Below, piece after piece: positions 21,433 to 31,584 of a stretch of DNA of 64,000 bases (its first letter is position 1; each line of letters opens with the position of its first letter). The notes beneath the pieces were generated by a model. It did not search any database, had not been told where the DNA came from, and saw nothing but the letters and a program-made list of their open reading frames with translations. Source of the DNA: Tanytarsus gracilentus. Its lineage: Eukaryota; Arthropoda; Insecta; Diptera; Chironomidae. The position numbers were made by a program, and so were the translations under genes. The DNA lies in NCBI GenBank assembly GCA_038502055.1, contig JAXRKN010000044.1, positions 11,925,501 to 11,989,500 on the forward strand. Reading direction: 5' to 3'.

Positions 21433-23820
21433 ATGTCTCAAATCAATACGATAGTTCCGACAAATCGTGGTATACAGCGCACTATGTCAATCACATTTGC
21501 AGCGCCTGGAACTCACATCACGAGACCACCACACGAATTTCAGATTCATTGGGATCAACTTTATGCGTCACAACAAAGATTTTTACTTTGTGCATACAGC
21601 TTTCCGTCAAATGTGAGTTTGAGAAGTCAAGTAATTATCAAACAAATACATTCACTGTTAAGTGAAAATACATTGTTGTGGAAACAAGGAAAAGTGCCTC
21701 GTTATTTGCTTGCTCGATTAGATGTTGGAACAGCATTGGTCATTTTTCAAGAATGTGTGCCAATGGTAATGTCGGCTATGAACAAAAAATTGAGAGATAG
21801 AGTTGAAATTGATAGAAATCGCCGTTTTATGGAAAGTCAAATTGAAATTTTAACGGATATTTTTTATGCATCGAAGGATGATTTATCTGATTTATCAATC
21901 TTGGATAAAGCTCAATTTAACGACCTAATTAAGCAACTGGATCACTGTCGTTATGTCTTGAAAAATTCAGATGAATTTGTTGTACGTTCTTCTAGCGGTG
22001 CTACTAACGTCACACAAAATTATCCTGATGCGTCCTCTACACCTAAAACGCCTTTTCATATTCGTCCGACACGTTTCGAAAATGTCACTGAATTTTCAAA
22101 ACAAATTCAAAATGCACAGTCGAATCTTGATTTACCTCCAGTTTTCAATAAATCAGCTGGAGCAATTCCTAAAACTCGTGTTGAGTTTATGAGTGTGGAT
22201 GATTTAACTTTGCAAGATGATTTAGAAGATATTGATACGATGAGAGGATTAAACATGGAAAATTTTCGTATTAGTGAGAAAGTAAATCTAAATAATATGG
22301 TCACTCAAACTGCTGAAACATTGGTCACGTCTGCTCATCATATGCCTATAAGTTCTTCTACAATCCCAAGAGCAAAAATGGAAGGAGTTTGGAATAGCAC
22401 CAAGCCAATGCCTTTTGTTCCTCGTAAAACAATTTGGGATAATCAAGAGAGAAATATGCCGGCACATGGACGTTTTTCGAGACAAGATGGAAATCAAAAT
22501 AATATTTTGCCATTCGCAAGTGAAGGAAAGGGGGTAAATTTTCCAAATTTATCCATTCCTCCTCCATCAATATCGCAAGGGATTCATTCGCATAAACCGT
22601 CACATGAGCATGAAAAAATCGATACAGTTGAGAAATATCCTTTCGATTTTAATGAGTTTTGGGAAGCTTTCTTTAATTCAAGTCAACGTGTCATAAATCC
22701 ACCACAACCACCACATAATCAATCGACGGCTTTTATGCCAAAAATTCATGACTGGCATCCGAAATTCAATGGATCTGATGATTGTGCTTTAGAATTCGTT
22801 CTTACGCAATGGGAAAATCTTGCTGGAAATTGTCGCATGTCGCATTCAACACTTCTGTCTAATGTTCATTTGTTACTTAGAGGAGAGGCGTTAAGATGGC
22901 ATAATGCAATTGGTGTTGATTTTGTTAATTGGCAAAATTACAAGGATGCAATTGTTAATCGTTTTCAAGCACCAGACAGAATTGTCATTACTTTCATGAG
23001 TAATGCAAATGAGCAAAAAGAAAATGAAAAATTTAATGTGTTTTATGCACGTCTTAAAATGCTTATGAAACAGGCTCGTGGTGAATTGACAGAGAAACAG
23101 CTAGTGACTCGTTTAGTCACAGGCTTGAAAGATACTCGTTGTCGTGATATTGTTCGCAATAATTCTTCTTCGAATTATGTTGACTGGAACAAAATAATCA
23201 CTGATATTAATCAAGTGGAAATTGAACATGATTTAATTTCTCACGCACATAAAATGGAAAAAACCAAAATATCTGAAACGAAATTTAAGTCATATGATTG
23301 GAAGCCTAGTCAGAAAACTTATCCACCTGTGGTTGTTAGTGATAAATCGAAAATGTTTCATAAGTCACCGTATTTCAATAATAAGACAACTGAAACTCCT
23401 CTTTCAACAACTGGACCAAAAGAGGAAACACCAAAACGAGTGGATAATTGGAGACAAAATAATAATCAAACTCGGCCATGGAAATGGAAGGATAAAAATG
23501 CACAAAGTTTACCTAAATCGGACACTAAAGAGAAATTAAGTGTGATTGAGAGTAAACCAGATTATGTTAATGTTTCGGAGAATGTTTTGGAGGACATTGA
23601 AGCAAATCGAGAACGTCTTGAGGCAATTTTTGACGAGAATAACTGGACTGAGGAGCACATTAATTTTCTATTTGAGTCATCAACATGCTCAAATTGCGAT
23701 GAAAAAGGGCATATTTTAGAAAATTGTGAAATGTTAATGTCCGAAAATAAATTTCGTCCGCAATGTTTAATGTGTCATGCATTGAATACTGACACGAATG
23801 ATTGTTGCCGAAAAAACTAA
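21433..23820 (+). CDS. Gag polyprotein of the LTR retrotransposon
   Basis: 795 codons from ATG 21433 to TAA 23818-23820. The N-terminal third is unfamiliar. The middle (about residues 440-610) fits the retrotransposon capsid-type Gag domain: FNGSDDCALEFVLTQWE, a LLRGEALRWH motif, WQNYKDAIVNRF and EKFNVFYARLKMLM. A canonical CX2CX4HX4C zinc knuckle is at residues 752-765 (CSNCDEKGHILENC), with more cysteines after it. Gag forms the particle and packages the RNA. The frame is undamaged, which fits the apparently identical LTRs. The stop codon directly follows A-AAA-AAC, the classical -1 frameshift heptamer, in the right register. Confidence 0.93.
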   Translation: MSQINTIVPTNRGIQRTMSITFAAPGTHITRPPHEFQIHWDQLYASQQRFLLCAYSFPSNVSLRSQVIIKQIHSLLSENTLLWKQGKVPRYLLARLDVGTALVIFQECVPMVMSAMNKKLRDRVEIDRNRRFMESQIEILTDIFYASKDDLSDLSILDKAQFNDLIKQLDHCRYVLKNSDEFVVRSSSGATNVTQNYPDASSTPKTPFHIRPTRFENVTEFSKQIQNAQSNLDLPPVFNKSAGAIPKTRVEFMSVDDLTLQDDLEDIDTMRGLNMENFRISEKVNLNNMVTQTAETLVTSAHHMPISSSTIPRAKMEGVWNSTKPMPFVPRKTIWDNQERNMPAHGRFSRQDGNQNNILPFASEGKGVNFPNLSIPPPSISQGIHSHKPSHEHEKIDTVEKYPFDFNEFWEAFFNSSQRVINPPQPPHNQSTAFMPKIHDWHPKFNGSDDCALEFVLTQWENLAGNCRMSHSTLLSNVHLLLRGEALRWHNAIGVDFVNWQNYKDAIVNRFQAPDRIVITFMSNANEQKENEKFNVFYARLKMLMKQARGELTEKQLVTRLVTGLKDTRCRDIVRNNSSSNYVDWNKIITDINQVEIEHDLISHAHKMEKTKISETKFKSYDWKPSQKTYPPVVVSDKSKMFHKSPYFNNKTTETPLSTTGPKEETPKRVDNWRQNNNQTRPWKWKDKNAQSLPKSDTKEKLSVIESKPDYVNVSENVLEDIEANRERLEAIFDENNWTEEHINFLFESSTCSNCDEKGHILENCEMLMSENKFRPQCLMCHALNTDTNDCCRKN
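23811..23817 (+). promoter_or_regulatory. Canonical -1 ribosomal frameshift heptamer at the gag stop
   Basis: The heptamer A-AAA-AAC is in the X-XXY-YYZ register relative to gag (codons CGA AAA AAC, then TAA). A -1 slip would bypass the stop and enter a cysteine-containing frame. Downstream, GAGAGC (23838-23843) and GCTCTC (23868-23873) could pair, but the spacer of about 20 bases is longer than usual, so the stimulator is uncertain. Confidence 0.6.
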
Positions 23821-24226
23821 ATTGCAGCGACGAAGACGAGAGCTTTCAGTTGTGTAATAATTGTAATGCTCTCTCATCAAATGTATATAAAAATTATTTT
23901 TCACCATTATCTGATGTTTTTGAGATAACTTCGGATGATAGAAGTGAAGTGACGACGAAAGACTTTCACTTGAAGCTCCAGATTTGGATTATCTGTTGGA
24001 GGAAGAAGATTTGCAAGAAGACTCCCATTCGGATAGATGTCATTGCCTGGATTGCAATAAATTTAGAGTTTCATTAATCAATGATCGTCTGATGGAGTTG
24101 GTAAGATTATACTCCCGGGTGAAAAAATTTCAAAATTCTAGAGAAGTAGAATCATTATCGATGACGTTGGCAATATTGGATGTTGATTATAGGCAATTAG
24201 TGGCATTTTTCAAACATAATAATTAG
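23812..24226 (+). pseudogene. Remnant reading frames after gag (frameshift product or pol leftover)
   Basis: After the -1 slip the new frame reads through DEDESFQLCNNCNA and stays open to a stop at 24075-24077. From about 23945 a second frame (another -1) becomes the one that looks coding: acidic, with CHCLDC, ending at 24226. The switch has no obvious slippery site, so a one-base indel is the simpler explanation. Neither part shows protease or polymerase motifs. It may be the degenerate start of a lost pol, or an accessory tail. Confidence 0.45.
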
Positions 24227-24269
24227 AAGAAAAAATTTTTCATATTAAAATAAATAATCATAATTTTTT

Positions 24270-24289
24270 CTTAAAGTAAAAAGTAGAGA
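24270..24289 (+). other. Polypurine tract of the LTR element
   Basis: A purine-rich stretch (AAAGTAAAAAGTAGAGA at its 3' side) abuts the 3' LTR, the expected place for plus-strand DNA priming. Confidence 0.6.
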
Positions 24290-25475
24290 TGTAACATAAT
24301 ACAAGCCACTACCCTATTTGAAGTTTTAGAACTGAAAAATGTAAAGAGAAAGAGATAGAGAGAATTGAGTTAGTTGAATCCTATCCATTGAACAGTACAG
24401 ACGCAATTTAATACTCGTGAATAAAATTTTTAATTAAACTATTATATTGACTTATTTCATCATTTCGGCACTCAAATCGACTTTGAGAAGTCCACCATAT
24501 CATCATTATCATCTTTATTTCCGGCACTCATCAACGAGAAGTCCACTTGGAAATTATTTTATTTGGTAGATATTTTATTTCAGGCACTCACGACATTTGA
24601 GAAGTCCACAAAATTATTTATTTCCTTATATAAGACCTTTTTTCATATTTATTTATCATATTTCCGTTAATTTGATATCATTTTCTTCATTAAAAGTTAA
24701 AAAATCAAATCCCGCCAATTTTAGCGTGTTTTCGCCATTTTGATTTCTCTTATATATATATAACTTGTTATATATATTTTTCGCGCTAAAATTTCAAGAC
24801 CAAATTTAAATGATAGTTAATGCATGTCCAAGCTTTATGCTCTGGAACACACTTTAGTGTATGTTAACTTATCATTTTATTTCCTTTATTTTGATTTGTT
24901 TGTTGGTCGGCGTCACAATTAGACAATTTCATTTCCAAGTTTAACTTTGGAGTCTTTTTGTGAGCACTTAGTTGCATTATTATTAATGACCAAGCCGATG
25001 CTATGGATTGTGCACTAGGTGTGGATATTTAAAAATCGTTTATAGTTGAGAATTTTATTTCCAAGCATTTGCTTTGGATCTCTATATACTCGATCGTGTC
25101 TTATATACTGAAAAGTTTTGATAGTTGAGATTTAATACGACCAAGCATTACGCTTTGGATTCTCTCTATCAACCGTCGTGAAGCTGAGTGAGTGCGAATA
25201 TTTTACATCAGTACGAGAGTTCGTTGCGTCGCCGATAAACTGTTGAGATTATTATTTCCAAGCTTAGAGCTTTGGACTCAAAGTTTATCCACTCGTCGAA
25301 TGTCGCATGTTTTATGATCGAATGCTTTACTGGTCGTCGAGTCATCTGCATTTTCGATTAAAATTATTTTACAGCGACATTATTTTATTTTGTGTAGCAG
25401 AGGATTTATTTTAAAAAACATAATTTTCGAGTGTTTTTTACATTTTTATGCTGAATCGCATTAAATCCTGCTACA
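24290..25475 (+). repeat. 3' LTR (1186 bp)
   Basis: Same length as the 5' LTR and no difference seen by eye, including the three upstream modules, the TATA-rich dyad and the six hairpins. It is followed by 151 bases of EcKL intron before exon 2. Confidence 0.93.
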
Positions 25476-25626
25476 TAGAAGAGAGTGAGATAAAATGTTG
25501 CTTGTGTAGGCCCATATGGCCGTACATACATACATACATCAGAAAATTTCCCACTCTCTCTCATGCATGAGCTCGAGAAAAGAATCATTAACTAATTAAT
25601 CATCTTTCCCTGCACGTTCAATTAAG

Positions 25627-26768
25627 ATTAATTTATGCTACCGACCAGCCGAACATGATAATTATATTAAAAGACCTCACACCTGACGGTTATAAATGCT
25701 TTCGTGATCCACCCGAGAATATTGAAGATTCCAAACTTCTCGTGCAGCGCTTGGCACAGTTTCATGTTTCATGCAGCATCGATCTTTTTGACGGAAAATG
25801 TAAGAAAATTAAAGGTCCTTTAATTTATCAACTTTGTAGACATTTTCTCATGCGTTCCTAAATAATATCAAAAATGTCCAATTAAATCTAATGTGAACCT
25901 TTTTTCCATCTAGCATCAATTCGACTTTTCGTCATTCAATTACTCCATGTATCACAACGAACCAATTCTCGATTTATTTTTTCGTGATACAATTAAAGCA
26001 TTTCGAGAGGTTGTTGAAACATGGGAAGGATATGAAGCTTATTTGCCAAGGTTGGATAAATTAATTGAAAATATTGGCAATATTGGGAGAAAGTGCTATG
26101 AGCCAAACAAGCGTGGGTGCGGCTTTAACGTATTAAATCATGGTGATTTACATTTGAGAAATATTTTAATCAAAGCCAATGATGAAAACCGTATCGAGCG
26201 TTTTAACTTTGTGAGCGGAAAATTATTTAAAAGCAATGTGGATGCATTTGAAAGTTTTAAATTCACTAAAACGTGTTTAAATATGATAAAAATTTAAAAT
26301 TTCAATCATCTGCACCTGGCTTGCAAAGCTTTTGATGTAACATTTACTCGCTTTTATGTTTAGGTGGATTATCAAGTCAACGTTTGGTGCTCGCCTGCCA
26401 TTGACCTCACCTACATGATGGGACTTTGTCGATTTACCGATTCTGATGAGTCGATCAAAGAGGACATGGTCGTGCTTTATCATCAGGAGCTTGTCAAGGC
26501 ACTCAACTCAATCGGCTATCTAAAATCACCTCCCTCGCTCCTCGATATAAATGTTGAGCTTTTGAAGCATGGTGCTATTAATATTGCTATCTGGATTACC
26601 TTCTTCCCTTTCCTATTTATCGATTGGTCCACCATGTCGACAGATGATATAATGGCCAATGATAGTGAAAAGAGTCGTAACTTCAAAAAGAATCTTTATA
26701 GCACACCGATATTGAAGAAATTAATTCAAAGAGAAATGAAAACTTGGATGTACAAGGGATGGTGGTAA
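25627..26768 (+). CDS. EcKL/CHK-kinase-like gene, exons 2-4
   Basis: Exon 2 (25627-25799) reads LIYATDQPNMIIILKDL, the usual LxDL hinge, then RLAQFHVSC, and joins exon 1 in phase. Exon 3 (25914-26210) carries the catalytic loop NHGDLHLRNIL (HGD codons at about 26139-26147) and ends ERFNF before GTGAGC. Exon 4 (26364-26768) starts VDYQ, the metal-binding motif, then SPAIDLTYMMG and the C-terminal lobe, ending at TAA. The exon 3-4 join is in phase. The exon 2-3 join is not: the only good donor (GTAAGA at 25800) leaves one extra base, while the acceptor (TAG at 25911-25913) opens on a whole codon. So the gene may carry a one-base frameshift, or the assembly an error. A possible poly-A signal (AATAAA) is at 26811. 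Confidence 0.8.
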
Positions 26769-29700
26769 TGAAACGAGTTTTAAAGAAATTTCTTGAGGGT
26801 CAATGATATGAATAAAAGCCTAATAAATTCAACTTATGTTGAAAGCAGATCTTAAAATGTTGAAACTAAATTTTAAATGGAATAATTGAAAATTTCACCA
26901 CAATCATCAAAATAATTTTTCTTATCAAAATGCCACACCATCCATAAATTTACGACAATTAACCGCCACCAAAAAAATTAGAGGCTAATTTGCGGTTCTT
27001 CTTCTTCATTCATTTACAGTTAATTGAATTGCAACGCTCAACTAATTTAATTACCATCCCTCCGACTCTCTCATTCGCTCGCTCTCATCATGAAGCGGAT
27101 CGATAATTGAATCGTGATTGAATTTAATGAGAATGCAGTTCACACATTTTCCATCAAGTTTTCTCTCCCGTGTACAGAGAGCTCTCACGATGCCATTAAT
27201 GCCGCTTTACCATACAATATAAACAGACACACACAAAAGCACCATTGCCAGTCATTAAATTAAATTTATTCTTGCAATTAACTATCCATTTTCGGAATTA
27301 GATGCTTACCTGTGATTGTTTGTAATTGAAATTAATTGTAACGTGTAAACGAGTCATTGTTGCTCAGTCAGGCTGTGTTTATATCTGCGTGTGTGGCAAT
27401 TAGAGATAGGCGGTTCCTCCTGTTTACATGAAAACATTCGTTTTGGAATGTCAATCAAATTGGCAAATTTCGGTCATGTAATTGTTAATTTCGACCGTGT
27501 ACAAATCAAAAGTCATTGTTCGCTTAATTGAAAATCATTTCACTGTGAGCTAGGAAACGTTTTATGTCACAATTAATTAATTTTCTGCCTCGGATAACTC
27601 TGAAGATCTTTTGATGAGAGAAATGTAATGAAAAAACTTTTTTTATCTGCCGACAAAAGTGTCCTGAAGATGAGATGAAGAGCAAAAGGAACATTAAAAA
27701 TTTCTTTTCGCTACTTGCAAAGAAACTCTTATTCATAAAAAATTGAAAATTGCTCCTTCAACGAATATAACAATTATTACTGAGATACTTGCAAGGAATA
27801 TTATCCATCAAGACGGAAGGTCAAAAATGAGATGATGGAATGCAGAAAAAAGTTTTGGAGGAAAATAGAAGAAAAAATTAAAATTCCTTCGCAAAAATTT
27901 TCATGAGTTGATTTTCATTTTTTTTTGAAATTTAAATTAAATTTTTGTTGTTAAATTCATTTCTAAAAATTCAATCTAAAATTAAAATCCTCAAAAATAT
28001 TTTCTCCCTCAATATTAAAGCTCTTTCATTCGCACTTTTATCTAACAGATTTTCAATTATTTCACAAAGCTGAATTCGACGTATGCGAAATGATTGATAA
28101 AAAAATACTAAAAGAAGGTTAAAGCCCTTCTTGCTTTATGAAATCGAACAAAATCATGGGAGCGTTTTATGATGGATTTCTAGCACAATTTCATTTGACG
28201 CCTTATGTCACCACAGAGATAACAGTAAAAATTTTACATTCAATTATTCGAAGTTCACTCGTGTGGAAATTTTCGGGTCGCGTGTCACTTACAAAAAATC
28301 AATTTTTTCCTCTCTTAATTTTTTTTCCTTTTGAACTCTGATGCTCGTTCTTAAGATTTATCGTGTTCAATCCTCGAACCTCGCTACATCTCGACAATAA
28401 ATTCTTTACTTAATCTCAATCTAATTTGATATAAATTTACTTCCATTCCCTTTTCTCTTATGGAAAAGCACCACCAATGTTACTTTTTCGCTTCCATCCT
28501 TACATATTCGATGCTATAATTCGAAATAGCTTTATGTGTGCGACATAAAATGGATTTTATTTGCAGCTCTTTCGTATTTTAGCTTCTTAGGCAAGGGAGG
28601 ATAGTTTGACATATATAAAAACTTAATAAATTTTTTGAATTAAAATAAAAGAGCTGAAATAAAAGATTTCAAATGCCATCACATGAGCTTTTCTGAACTT
28701 GCAGCTTAGTGATTCCAACCTAACATAGACGAAAAGCTTTTATTGCCGAATAATGAAGGTAATAATGTTGCCGAAGTAATAAAGTGAAATCAATATCAGT
28801 GAGTAAAACATAACAGTGCCAGTCAGCACAAGACCTCGACGATCTGCAAATTGTTTTTTTCCTCTCGCTCTCACATATTATCTCGGGATTTGTCGAAAAG
28901 CTATGAATTGACATCGAATATGAGAATTAGAGAAGAGTGGATGATATCAATGGCAAAAAAGAAGAAGATCGAAGTGTATGGGTTGCGGTTGAAATATTGC
29001 GCTAAGAAAAAATATTATCGAGTGAGAGGAAAAGATTTTTGTGGATTTACAGATGTTGTCAATTGACATTTGGTGAAATTTATTTCATAAGGCGATAGCA
29101 AAAAGGGACACTCATAAAAATGTTTGAGGTCTGCAAGTGAATTATTGGCAAAATGGTGTTTTATTGAAAAGATTTGAAGATTGGATTTTTATAACGATTA
29201 AGAAATTTTTTCTTGGAATTATTAAACTCGATCTTATTAAAATAAAGAGCATGTCTAGAAAATTAACTGTCAAATCTGTTTTATCAAGGATACCAGTAAT
29301 TAATGACTTTTTTCCGGGAAATAATTTCTTTGAATTTAATTTTCGCTTAACCCCTTTTGGAGCGCCCCATCACAAAAATTTAATTTTATAATTAACGTTT
29401 TCAGAAAATTTCTCATGACTTGATTAATTGAATTAATCTAGTTATGCTCATCAAGAGCTGTATACAATTTTTAAATAATTTTTAAAGAGGCATCTAACAT
29501 CATTAACAATGAAACCATAACACCGCGTCTCATCGCAGAAAAAACTTTCTCATCTCTTTAATTAATTAAAATCTGTCATAAACTGTTTCATCGGATGATT
29601 TAACAAGTCATGACGTGAACGAGGAAATTTTGAATTTTAAAACTTTGAAAATATGATTCAATCACGCTCAAATTTTAAAGCAATTAAAAAGAGGCTTTTC

Positions 29701-31333
29701 CAGGAACACTTAATTGACATAGATTATATATATGCATCATGGTGAGAGAAAGGCGTGTAAGCATAAACGCACAGTTGACGTTAGACAGGTAGAGACGAAG
29801 TAAATCTACCCAATTAGCATTCCACTCCTTCCTTTCTCTTTCGCACGACTACTTAATGAGAATTAATGTCTCATATTTCACAGCCTAATTTATCAACAAC
29901 CGCTTTCGACCCCGACTGCCTTCACTTGCTGTGTAATTTTCTCTTCACTGGGTGCTGGATTCGCAACAGTTTGCGACACACATTATAAGAGTGGCAATGA
30001 AGATGATGGTGATGAGCCGGAAACAACTAAAATGATTTTTTATAGACTCGCTGTGAGCCACTTCATGCTGTGCGAATTCTGCTTCTATCGTTACGTGCAC
30101 TTTTTGCGCTCTCACATTCAAAAAGCTTTAAGATCATTCATCATAACCACAAGATGTCTTGGGATATTCATTTCCTTGACAAGCTGGTTTATGTCTAAAA
30201 AATTTAACGTTTTTAAAACTTTTAAAGTATTTTTCAAAAATTCAAAAAATTTATGTTTAAAAAAATTTATTAAAATAATATTTTCCACCCCTGGATGTTG
30301 AGCTAACAAAGAAATTCAATTTTTATTCTCTCTCACATTGAAATAATGCGACTGTTGATTTTTCGAAGAAAAATGCAGTAATTTTCCAGAGACATTTCGA
30401 GAGAGTCAATTCAAGTCATTTTTCAATTCTTTGTAGAAGGAAGAAAATATTTAAAAGTCTAATGTCACTGGATAATGTTACCGGACAGAGATGAATGATG
30501 CTCTCGAAAGCACACACATATAAGAAGGTGAGACGTCTGGAGCTGCTCTGAGATTAGCATTGAAAACAGCTTGAGTTGAGACAATTTTTTCTCTATTATG
30601 AAAATCGCTGTCCATCTGCATAATTTTTCTCCGAAGACAGCAAAATAAAGAGAATAATCAATTTTCCAATAAAAAAGAAAGAAAGGGTCGAAAGTCGCTT
30701 AAAAACTTTTTATAATTGATAAAGTCCAGTTTTCGTGAAAATTTTTAATGAACAATTTTTTTATCCCCGCGTCTTGCAGCGAAACAAAAGAATTTTAATT
30801 GGAAAAATTTTCATGTACAGCAAAAGTCGAGTTTCTAAGACAGTTGAGGTTCAAATAATTTTCCTAATTAAGAAGAGAAAGAAGGAGGAAAAAGTTTTTG
30901 AGAACTCGGGATGAAAATTAAATTCCTTCCTATTCATTGAGAATTTTTTTGCGGAAGTTTTCAATGCGCTCGGGAAGTTCAATTTTTATTAATTTTAACT
31001 TTAAAAATATTAAGAATTTTCTCTTAGTGTTATCCCCATCAAAAAAATTTATAAAAACTTTTTTGCGGGAATTTAGAATTAAAATTCTTAAAAATGGTTA
31101 CTAAGAATTTTAATTTTAATGTTTGAAAAAAAAATATTTACCGCTCAAAGAGCCTAAGAGTACCGTTTGAGTTAAAAAATTCTTAGAATTTCATTAATTA
31201 AAAAATATTTTTTTAGAAAACCATAACAAAATACATCCCACAAACTCTACCTCTTGCCGCCCTCCAGATGATTTATTTTTTTAAATCTCCAAGGAATTTT
31301 TATCGTTTGAAAGCATCAAATAAATTTTTTCAA
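26769..31333. other. Gene-poor AT-rich DNA
   Basis: Begins with the EcKL 3' UTR. No conserved exon, RNA gene or repeat was recognised; small frames are low complexity. Confidence 0.4.
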
Positions 31334-31584
31334 AAAATAGGTTTAAAGTATTTTTAATACGCTAGTGCGTCTTTTTCAAGACGTGTGTTGCAGCTCCCGA
31401 GGTGGGCGATTCCCGCGGGGAAGCCTGCTGTTGAGGGGGAAAAAGGGGTATTTATACTCTATTCTTAAGAGTAATCTTAAGAGTTCTGCATAGTTTGCGT
31501 CTCCTTGGTAACTCCAACGCGCTACCTCTCAGTCATCAATCAATCAATCAAATCAATCAAAATAGGTTTAAAGTATTTTTAATA
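31334..31584. mobile_element. 199-bp SINE-like insertion with 26-bp target duplications
   Basis: A 26-base direct repeat (starting AAAATAGGTTTAAAG) lies at 31334-31359 and 31559-31584. It flanks a 199-base insert (31360-31558) that is much richer in GC than its surroundings. One end has CGTCTTTTTCAAGACG, a small hairpin; the other has AATC repeats. On the minus strand TAGCGCGTTGG resembles a polymerase III A box, suggesting a tRNA-related head, while the AATC repeats at the plus-strand 3' end look like a SINE tail, so the orientation is unresolved. Long target duplications point to LINE-type reverse transcription. Confidence 0.75.

Larger units (their letters stand above)
20208..25475 (+). 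mobile_element. Gag-only LTR retrotransposon inserted in EcKL intron 1
   Basis: Two direct LTRs of 1186 bases (20208-21393, 24290-25475), beginning TGTAACATAA and ending CCTGCTACA, enclose 2896 bases. By eye the LTRs show no difference, which implies recent insertion. The interior has a 795-codon gag with a Ty3/gypsy-type capsid region and a CCHC zinc knuckle, then about 400 bases of cysteine-containing reading frames, then a purine-rich tract before the 3' LTR. No protease, reverse transcriptase, RNase H or integrase motif is present, so the element must be non-autonomous. No 4-6-base target duplication is evident: AAAGA lies on the left and TAGAA on the right. The orientation is the same as the host gene. 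Not an infectious-virus call; no envelope gene is present. Confidence 0.93.

Noticed and set aside
31360..31558. tRNA gene in the SINE-like insertion
   Set aside because: Only an A-box-like string is present; no cloverleaf and no good B box at the right distance.
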